This document shows positions 26,658-32,923 of a DNA stretch of 32,923 nt, piece by piece. Under the pieces are notes generated by a model, which made no database searches, was not told where the DNA came from, and saw nothing but the letters and a program-made list of their open reading frames with translations. Numbering within the stretch: position 1 is the stretch's first letter; every line of letters starts with the position of its first letter. Made by a program: the position numbers and the translations under genes. Source of the DNA: Methylococcaceae bacterium (GTDB lineage Bacteria > Pseudomonadota > Gammaproteobacteria > Methylococcales > Methylococcaceae); assembly GCA_902812445.1 (NCBI GenBank), contig CADDZF010000016.1, positions 1 through 32,923 of the forward strand. Direction: 5' to 3'.

Positions 26658-28112
26658 TCAAAGGGTCTTCAAATACTCGATCAGGACGGCTTTTTCCGCT
26701 GGCGGCAGCGACGTTCCGAAGTCATGGCCGGCGTTGCCGCCGGCGCGCTCGCTGACGTCATAGCGCGTGCCGTATTTCTCCGCTTCAGGTCCCGAGTAGA
26801 TGAAACCGACTTTGACAGGATCGTAAACATCGTAGCCTCGGTAAAATACCGCGGGGCGTTTTGCGGGCGGTTCCAGAAGGTCCTGTAGGCTCGGCACCGA
26901 GCCGTTGTGGAGATAAGGCGCGCGTAGCCAGATGCCGTCGAGATATTGGGCGACGTAGCCGACCAGGGGTGCCTCCACCAATCCCTTGCGCTCGATGCCC
27001 ATGCGCTTGACCACTTGATTCGCCGCGACGGCGTAGTCTTTTCCCCAGGTATCGATACGATCTCGATTGGTGCCGATTTCCGCCAGCGGCAAGGGCCGGC
27101 CGGTACGGTCGCTGGCATGGCAACGGGCGCAGTCGCGATCGAACACGGCTTTGCCCTGAGCGGCTTTCGCCGGGTCGATCGGGAAGGGAAAGCCCGGGGC
27201 CGGCTTGTTGCGAAGATAGTCCGTGAGCCAGTCCATCTGCGCCAGAAACTCCGCTTTGTGTTTTGGTCCCCGCTGGGTCCCCAACAGACCCAGCGCCGAA
27301 TCGACGATCACCGAATAGGCATCGTGCGAATCTCCCGCCCAGTTGAGCTGGCTCGGTTCCGGATCGTACTTCTTCAGATTCCAGATCGATGGCATGTCGG
27401 TGGGTCCAAACGTGTCATCCATGGGCGTTTCGATCATGAAGTACTTGGTCAGATTCATGGCATCATCGCGACCACGGCCCCATTCCGGAAAGTCAGATCG
27501 ATAAATCCAGGCGAACTGCCGCTCGCGCTCGATCAATCGTTTCTTGGTGACGGGAATGAGCAGATACTTGTAGGCAAGCTTGTCGAACCACGAGAGTTCT
27601 GTCGCGTTGAGGATTTCCCACAACACGTTCTCGCCGTTGAAGCGGGGGTCCTTGGCGCAGTCGATGTAGAAACGGAAAAAGCCTTCCACGTTAGTCGTAT
27701 GCGCGGGCGCGGCCGTGACGAAGGTCGGATTCTCGTTAACACCCTTGCGGTAGCTCGCGGTGTGGCATACCGCGCAATTGTTGGCGACGCGCGGAAAGCC
27801 GATGACTTTCTTGGTGAATCCTACCGGAAGTTCCTGGCCTTGTTCCCACGGCACCCCGAGGGAGGCATAACCGCCGGGACCGGGAAGTTTTTCCGGGAAC
27901 ATGCGCGGCAAAACCATAAAAATCCAGTACGGAATGCCGGCGTCCCATTCAGCGCCAAGCGATCCGTACTTGAAGCGGGTGTCCGGGTCCTGATTGACCC
28001 ACTCCGGCTGCGGCTCTTCGCGGAAGAACTTGTACCAGCCGATGAAGAGGCCGGCGCCGACCAATAGCGTAATGAGCATCAGCGCGATAGTGATCTTCTC
28101 CTGCTTGGTCAT
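26658..28112 (-). CDS. Membrane-anchored diheme c-type cytochrome, RoxA-like
   Basis: This 484-aa protein has one N-terminal membrane helix (residues 7-27) and a periplasmic body. It has two covalent heme c sites, CAVCH (C113, C116, H117) and CARCH (C328, C331, H332). Between and after them are DMPSIWNLKKYDP, PFPIDPAKAAQGKAVF and DGIWLRAPYLHNGSVPSL, a block seen in large diheme cytochromes related to the rubber oxygenase RoxA and, more distantly, to diheme peroxidases. It is about 70 residues shorter than its neighbour at 28127-29782 and clearly paralogous to it. AGGAGG lies 8 nt before the ATG, 14 nt after the neighbour's stop. It probably transfers electrons from the GMC oxidoreductase encoded upstream, or is itself an oxygenase or peroxidase; the sequence does not decide. 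Confidence 0.88.
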   Translation of the reverse strand: MTKQEKITIALMLITLLVGAGLFIGWYKFFREEPQPEWVNQDPDTRFKYGSLGAEWDAGIPYWIFMVLPRMFPEKLPGPGGYASLGVPWEQGQELPVGFTKKVIGFPRVANNCAVCHTASYRKGVNENPTFVTAAPAHTTNVEGFFRFYIDCAKDPRFNGENVLWEILNATELSWFDKLAYKYLLIPVTKKRLIERERQFAWIYRSDFPEWGRGRDDAMNLTKYFMIETPMDDTFGPTDMPSIWNLKKYDPEPSQLNWAGDSHDAYSVIVDSALGLLGTQRGPKHKAEFLAQMDWLTDYLRNKPAPGFPFPIDPAKAAQGKAVFDRDCARCHASDRTGRPLPLAEIGTNRDRIDTWGKDYAVAANQVVKRMGIERKGLVEAPLVGYVAQYLDGIWLRAPYLHNGSVPSLQDLLEPPAKRPAVFYRGYDVYDPVKVGFIYSGPEAEKYGTRYDVSERAGGNAGHDFGTSLPPAEKAVLIEYLKTL

Positions 28113-28126
28113 CTGGGCACCCTCCT

Positions 28127-29782
28127 TTAGAAAGTTTTCAGGTATTCGAGCAGTGCGGTTTTATCCCCATCCGACAAGTCGGTTCCGTAGGCCGGCCCCT
28201 CGTGTCCCCGATTGCCGTTTCCGGGAATCGAAGTATCAAAGTAAAAGAACTTGCGTCCGTTTTCTTCCGGGATATCGGCCTTAAAGCCTACCTGAGCCGG
28301 GTCATACACGTCGTTGCCGCGATAGAACGCCAGCGGTCGCTCACCAGCGCGTTGCAAAAGCGCGCGCAGGTTCGGCACGGATCCGTTGTGCAGATAGGGC
28401 GCCCTGAGCCAGATTCCGTCGAGGGGCATGTTGGCGTAGCCGTAGGTCTTGCGAAAGTGAGAGAAGCGGTACGGAGTGCCGGCGTAAAGCGTGCCCTGGT
28501 TGACCGCCAGATCGTAGACATAATTGTCAAGGCGGTGACGGTCGGTGCCGATCGCCTCGATGGGAGTCACGAAGCCGACCCGGGCGCCGGTGAAATCGCG
28601 GCCGCTATTTCCGTGACAATCCGCGCAGTACCGCTGGTAGAGCGGTTCGCCCTGGGCGGCGAGCGGGGCGTTGATGGGATAGGGATAAGGCGGCGGCGCA
28701 AAGGTGAGCAGCCAATCCTCGATGCGGCCGACCGCCGCATGATCGATGATCGGCGGCAAGGCGCCGGTTCCGAAGGCCGCGCTCAGATTGCGTTCTTCCA
28801 CCTTGTCGTTGTTGCCATCCCAGTGCAGCTGCATCTGCGCTCCGTCCGCCCGTTTCTTCCGGGCGGCCTGCAGCCAGATGGAAGGAAAATCCGCAGTACC
28901 CACCGATTCAGGATCGACCTTTCGCTCCGTCGACCAGCCGGGCAGGTTCTTCCACGGCCAGGCGAAAATGCCCTTGGCGTTGCTGAAGGTATCCACCCGG
29001 CCTGGGCCCCAGGCCGGCTGCTTATAGAAAAACCCGAGCCGGCTGGCGAGAAACTGCACCCGATCACGCATCAGCCAGATGGCGTTGGGATAGACCAAGG
29101 TCCGGTCGAGCAGGTCGAGATCGCCTCCCAGATAGCCAACCTCGGGGAGCAGAGCATGCTTGTTGAACTGTTCATCATCGGTGCAGCGGAAGAAGAAGTC
29201 CTCGAACCGGTTCAGATCGAACAGATTGGCCGGCATGCCGAGCACCAGCCGCGGCTCACTGTCCGGGGTATCTCGTACCGTACTGGTATGGCAAGCCGCG
29301 CAATTGAGGAAGACCCGGTCGAGTCCAAAATTCCTCCGTTTCGACACGCCCACGGGCAAATCCTTGTCCCGTCCATCCAGGCCTTTCTCGTAGATCAATC
29401 CGAGGGATTTGTAACCCTCTCTGGACAGGGCGAGACGCTCGGCCGCACCGTCCCGCGCGGCATGGGCAGCGACCCGCGCCCGATAGTCCGGCGCCAGGCG
29501 ATCAGCCGGGAGGTAGTCCGGGCATAGCAAGGGCGCGGCCTGCCAGATCCAATACGGAAACCCGAGATTTACCTCGCCCCCCGTCGAACCATACTTGAAG
29601 TGCTCCTGGATGGCATCGTAGCGCACCGCTCGATTGGGAAGAAAACGGATCGCCGCGTAGAGCAGCATCCCCAACACGAGGAGAGTGACGACGGTCGATG
29701 TGACTATCCAGGCAGTGAGCGCTTTTTGCGTCCAGTAGATCCGCCTGGCGCCGTCTTCCGGTTGTTGTTCTGGGTATTTCAT
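28127..29782 (-). CDS. Membrane-anchored diheme c-type cytochrome, RoxA-like (longer paralogue)
   Basis: This 551-aa protein has an N-terminal membrane helix (about residues 24-46) after a short cytoplasmic tail, then a periplasmic domain. Its heme c motifs are CAACH (C161, C164, H165) and CADCH (C386, C389, H390). Shared with its neighbour are FKYGSTGGE, the GFPYWIW segment, TADFPSIWLQ, YPYPINAPLAAQGEPLY, LDGIWLRAPYLHNGSVPNLR and the C-terminal LLEYLKTF. GPGRVDTF and LHWDGNNDKVEERN are further marks of the RoxA-like diheme group. RoxA cleaves polyisoprene, but most relatives have unknown roles, so catalysis should not be assumed. AGAGG precedes the ATG. It is 14 nt from the next cytochrome gene, giving a firm two-gene unit. 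Confidence 0.88.
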   Translation of the reverse strand: MKYPEQQPEDGARRIYWTQKALTAWIVTSTVVTLLVLGMLLYAAIRFLPNRAVRYDAIQEHFKYGSTGGEVNLGFPYWIWQAAPLLCPDYLPADRLAPDYRARVAAHAARDGAAERLALSREGYKSLGLIYEKGLDGRDKDLPVGVSKRRNFGLDRVFLNCAACHTSTVRDTPDSEPRLVLGMPANLFDLNRFEDFFFRCTDDEQFNKHALLPEVGYLGGDLDLLDRTLVYPNAIWLMRDRVQFLASRLGFFYKQPAWGPGRVDTFSNAKGIFAWPWKNLPGWSTERKVDPESVGTADFPSIWLQAARKKRADGAQMQLHWDGNNDKVEERNLSAAFGTGALPPIIDHAAVGRIEDWLLTFAPPPYPYPINAPLAAQGEPLYQRYCADCHGNSGRDFTGARVGFVTPIEAIGTDRHRLDNYVYDLAVNQGTLYAGTPYRFSHFRKTYGYANMPLDGIWLRAPYLHNGSVPNLRALLQRAGERPLAFYRGNDVYDPAQVGFKADIPEENGRKFFYFDTSIPGNGNRGHEGPAYGTDLSDGDKTALLEYLKTF

Positions 29783-29891
29783 CTTCAGCCTCTTTCAAGC
29801 CTCCAGATACGCCGCGGTGTTGGCGCCCCGACCGGCTCCCACAGGACCGTGCGGCCGCCTTCTTCGTAGTCCGGGACCAACCGGCTGCGGA

Positions 29892-30146
29892 TCAGTCCGA
29901 GCCGTCGTGATCGGGCGCACCATAAATCACCGAGCCATCCACCAGGACGTGCCGCATGATGAGTCCCTCCAGCGCCAATTCATCAAGACAGCTCCGCAGT
30001 TCCGCCGGCGAAACCGCTGCCCGCCAGGAAGGAAGCCACCACTGCGCGATTCCTTCGGCTCGATCCGCCGCGCGGGGATGTCGTTCCATATAGCCGAGGA
30101 TCTCATTCGTGAGGGCAGTCGATTCCCCGGCAGCGTTCTCGCTCAT
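29892..30146 (-). CDS. Small hypothetical protein, winged-helix-like
   Basis: This 84-aa acidic protein has no signal peptide or membrane helix. The central part resembles a compact winged-helix fold: ILGYMERHPRAADRAEGIAQ, then SPAELRSCLDELALEGLIMR and a terminal hairpin HVLVDGSVIYGAP. I do not recognise a named family. GGAG stands 5 nt before the ATG, which supports it as a real gene. It lies 109 nt before the diheme cytochrome pair and 94 nt after the 195-aa gene, all on one strand. A small DNA-binding regulator or accessory protein of the cluster is possible, but this is inference. Confidence 0.7.
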   Translation of the reverse strand: MSENAAGESTALTNEILGYMERHPRAADRAEGIAQWWLPSWRAAVSPAELRSCLDELALEGLIMRHVLVDGSVIYGAPDHDGSD

Positions 30147-30240
30147 TACCGCTCCACCCTGTTCGAGGGACCTCCCGGCTTACTCTCGGCCCGTCGCTGC
30201 CTGCTCCAAGACCTGAAGTCAAGATCGAATGGCGGACTTC

Positions 30241-30828
30241 TCACGCCAGCCTGCGCAGCGAGAAATACCCGATCATTTGCCAGCTTCCCCACCACCAGTG
30301 AAAATGAATCTTGCCGAGATAGACGCCATCGGCCACCTGCACGGCTTCATCCACGATGCGGCGGATGGTCAAACCGGGGTTGCCCGGCAGATCATAATCG
30401 ATTGTCAACACCTGGCGATCCACATCGACTTTGCCGCTGTCCGTCCGCGTCTTGAACGTGAACGCACGCAGCCGGTCTTTCCCGTAATCGGCGATGCCCC
30501 GGTAAAAAGGAAACAGCAGCCGTATGAGCCATTTCCATTTTCGCTCGAACATATTGTCGCCCTCGGCACGTGCTGCCATGAAATATTTGCCTTTCCAGGG
30601 CATCCAGAAAGACGTCAGCCATTCGACGACGGGGGTGACCACAAGGGCGATATCCACGGCCAGTAGCTCGCCCTCATAGGGACCCTCTAGAAGCGGATCG
30701 GGTAGCGTGCCCGAACGGAATAGGTCGTTGAATGCCGCCAGGCCCTGTTGACGGTTCTGCTTCATCTGCACTTTTGCAGCATGGATGACATCGGCGGCTG
30801 CATCGATATGGAGTGGCGATTCGTTCAT
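30241..30828 (-). CDS. Hypothetical protein, lipocalin/DUF4334-like character
   Basis: This 195-aa protein has no signal peptide or membrane helix. It is rich in aromatic residues, with segments such as DLFRSGTLPDPLLEGPYEGE, WMPWKGKYF and a C-terminal VADGVYLGKIHFHWWWGSW. The order 'PDP..G.Y.G.L' then 'W.GK.F' then 'DE..QV.DGVYLGK' suggests a small ligand-binding beta-barrel. It is loosely reminiscent of GXWXG/DUF4334 proteins, but I cannot assign it. A strong AGGAGG lies 9 nt before the ATG, so the gene is well supported. It follows the GMC oxidoreductase gene by 119 nt on the same strand and may bind its substrate or product. That role is speculation from context. Confidence 0.75.
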   Translation of the reverse strand: MNESPLHIDAAADVIHAAKVQMKQNRQQGLAAFNDLFRSGTLPDPLLEGPYEGELLAVDIALVVTPVVEWLTSFWMPWKGKYFMAARAEGDNMFERKWKWLIRLLFPFYRGIADYGKDRLRAFTFKTRTDSGKVDVDRQVLTIDYDLPGNPGLTIRRIVDEAVQVADGVYLGKIHFHWWWGSWQMIGYFSLRRLA

Positions 30829-30947
30829 GGTGATTTCCTCCTATAGGGTCCAATGAAAGGTCATTCTGTCGCGCTTCCTTGCCAGCGCATCTTCGGAGAT
30901 TGCCCGGCGGGTAGCCGGGCTTTCCGCTCTCTTGAGCCTGTCGTTTC

Positions 30948-32923
30948 TCATCGGCTCATCGATGCTCGAGTCGCCGGGTGCCATACGTTTTCTTGAGCCT
31001 CTTCGATAATCACGTCGCTGGCCTTCTCGCTGATCATGTACACGGCCGAGACAATGAAAAAGCCGGGTATTTTGGGAAACACGGACGCATCGACCACCCG
31101 TAGACCCCGGGCCCCGTGGACCCGGAATCGGCTGTCGACCACGGCCGCCGGATCCCCTGCAGGGCCCATCTTGCAGGTGCACGAGGCATGGTGCCCCCAA
31201 GCGTTATCCTTGACGAACTGACGGATTTTCTCGCGCGTATCGAAATGGCCTCCCGGCACGGCTTCCTCTTCGATAAACCCTTTGCATCATTCGTTGATGC
31301 GGCGGACGGTTTCCACCCCGGAGACCACCGATTCCAGATCGTCGCCCGAGTGATCCGAGCCTTCCTCGAAATAATGAAAATTGATATCTGGCCTGTCGCG
31401 AGGATCGGCGGAGCGCAGCGTCACCCGGCCCGCCGTATTGTTGATATGGCCCTTGAGGATGGCCCAGGTGAAAAAGTTCTTGTCTCTCACCACGGCTTTC
31501 GAATAGCCCGGAAAATAGCCCTTGAAATAGCCCAGCATGCCGAAAATGAATAGATCAGGATCCAGTCGCTCCGGAAAGGAACGCTTCATCAAGGCGATCA
31601 CGCCGCCGTTGGTGGTATAGGGCCCCTTGCCCTGGAGCCATGCGAGAAATTGGCGATCGGGTTTTTGACCGCCTTCCGGCGCATGAAACACCATGTCCTT
31701 GAGGAGAGCGAATTCACTTTTAAAGCGCGAAACCACGCCCACCTCGTAGCGATCCTGCAGATTCTCGCCGACGCCAGCCAGATCGAGCTTGACCGGGATG
31801 CCGAAGCGTTCCAGCTCCGCTCTTGGGCCGATGCCCGACAACTTGAGCAGTTGCGGCGTATTGAATGCGCCTCCTGCCAGAATGACCTCCCGGCGGGCTG
31901 CAACGGTATGCTTGGAATAGAGCGCGTCCTCTCGGTAGCGCGGGTCGGCCTGATACAAATGCAGGCCGGCAAAATATTCGACGCCGGTGGCGCGGTTGTC
32001 CTCGTCCAGTATCACCCGCGTCACCAGCGCGTGGGTCTTGACCACCAGATTGTTCGAGCAAGCGCGTTGTACGCGCCGGATATAGTCCCGGCTGCCGGCC
32101 CGTTCCCCGCGGTACGTGGTGATGGGAATCACGCAAATACCTTCGGAACTCTGCTCGACCAGGCGCCAGTCGTTCGGATCGAAGCGGCTTCTGAGCCGCC
32201 CGATCACCCGCGTAATGGGCCGTCCCAGCGCGAAATAGGATTCCCTCAGCGCGGCTCTGACCAGGCGGCCCAAGGCCTTGTCATGCACGATCATGGATGG
32301 GTCGGCGACGGTCGTCGTCAGCCAGCCGCGAAAACCATGGCGACTCTCGGTTTCCGACGGATCGACATACTCGCAGCGTTCCAGCCGTTCGAAGTAACGG
32401 CGCATGTTTGCGCTGCGCCACGATACATCGCCGGTGAGATCGGCGATGTAATCCCAGTCGCTGTTTTGGGGATAGACGAAAATCATCGCGTTGTGCGCAG
32501 TGCAGCCACCTAGGGTGCCGGCCCGCGGATAGAGCACGCCGCCCCGCCCGGGCCGGAACTTTTCATCGCGCCGCTGGCGCTGTTCATCGGCATAGTGGCG
32601 CACAAAAAAGTCCCAGCGCAGCCGCTCGTCTTCCGATGCCTGGGCATGAAAAGCGGGGACACGATAGTTGTACGGCTCGTCGGCGCCGCCCGCTTCGAGC
32701 AGCAAGACCCGGAATCCGGCCAACGCCAGATTGGCGGCCAGGGGACCGCCCCCTGCCCCCGAGCCGACCACGATGTAGTCGAATGCTTCGCCTTCGCGAG
32801 GCGCACAACGGAGCGGTGCAAAAGGCCTCGGGGTAGTTGGCGGCTTGAGAAACGAAGCGCAGCCGGAAAACAGGGCGGCGAGACTCGGCAGGCAAGCCGC
32901 GCCGAACTGGACAAAACGGCGCC
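30948..32923 (-). pseudogene. GMC family FAD-dependent oxidoreductase, Tat-type lipoprotein, interrupted by an in-frame TGA; 5' end outside the window
   Basis: The reading frame enters from the right edge. The first visible codons give RRFVQFGAACLPSLAALF then SGC, which reads as a twin-arginine signal ending in a lipobox (Cys21 of the visible part). FDYIVVGSGAGGGPLAANLA (FAD site), AGTLGGCTAHNAMIFVYP and FNTPQLLKLSGIGPRAEL follow, all GMC hallmarks. At visible codon 545 (31287-31289) a TGA interrupts the frame just after ETVRRINE. The same frame continues for 112 codons with AWGHHASCTCKMGPAGDP, RGLRVVDASVFPKIPGFFIV and MISEKASDVI, the C-terminal catalytic part. No other lesion is seen. Without readthrough, the product lacks the catalytic His segment. 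This may be a recent nonsense mutation, a sequence error (for instance CGA read as TGA) or readthrough. An intact protein would oxidise an alcohol-type substrate at the membrane. Confidence 0.88.

Noticed and set aside
28202-29527. 441-codon plus-strand open frame opposite the diheme cytochrome
   Set aside because: It is the antisense shadow of a gene with two heme-binding motifs; long antisense frames are expected at this GC content.
30902-30920. GCCCGGC-N5-GCCGGGC hairpin after the GMC gene as a terminator
   Set aside because: In the minus-strand direction it is followed by AATCTCC, not a U-run; the short TTT lies on the plus side where no gene ends.
31240-31289. Selenocysteine insertion at the TGA of the GMC oxidoreductase
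   Set aside because: Only a weak 5-bp stem with a 10-nt loop follows the TGA, GMC enzymes are not known selenoproteins, and a simple point mutation from an Arg codon explains it better.

Overview
The window is about 32.9 kb of densely coding, GC-rich bacterial chromosome. It carries a complete pqqABCDE operon, a CIRCE-controlled groESL operon, two heavy-metal RND efflux systems, membrane-anchored c-type cytochromes and a Tat-type lipoprotein GMC oxidoreductase. This suggests a Gram-negative gammaproteobacterium that uses PQQ enzymes, most plausibly a methanotroph of the Methylococcales. That placement is inference from gene content and protein sequence; no rRNA or other taxonomic marker is present.

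Layout. (1) 1-700: the 5' part of a UPF0182 membrane protein leaving the left edge. (2) 882-11461: two divergent metal-efflux loci. One (minus strand) encodes a lipoprotein adaptor and an RND pump. The other (plus strand) encodes a small secreted protein, an outer-membrane factor, an adaptor, an RND pump and a DUF3240 protein; its last four genes overlap by 4 nt each. Only the plus-strand locus has an outer-membrane factor. (3) 11484-14164: a Sel1-repeat lytic transglycosylase, a beta-class glutathione S-transferase and an HdeD-like membrane protein. (4) 14159-18284: moeB followed by pqqA-B-C-D-E on the minus strand. The 24-codon pqqA is followed by a perfect 32-nt palindrome before pqqB. (5) 18362-20567: a sigma-70-type promoter, CIRCE, groES, groEL and a terminator. 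(6) 20658-21545: a SAM methyltransferase.

(7) 21600-32923 is the accessory and most interesting part: seven consecutive minus-strand genes. In transcription order they are a Tat-lipoprotein GMC oxidoreductase interrupted by one in-frame TGA, a 195-aa and an 84-aa unknown protein, two paralogous membrane-anchored diheme c-type cytochromes, a 973-aa fusion and a 646-aa thermolysin-like metalloprotease without a signal peptide. The fusion joins a peptidoglycan-recognition/amidase-like domain, an alpha/beta-hydrolase domain with GHSAG, and a metacaspase domain with a His/Cys dyad. The last two genes form a plausible uncharacterised proteolytic or cell-death-like module. The upstream five look like a periplasmic redox module.

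No tRNA, rRNA, CRISPR array, transposase or phage gene was recognised.
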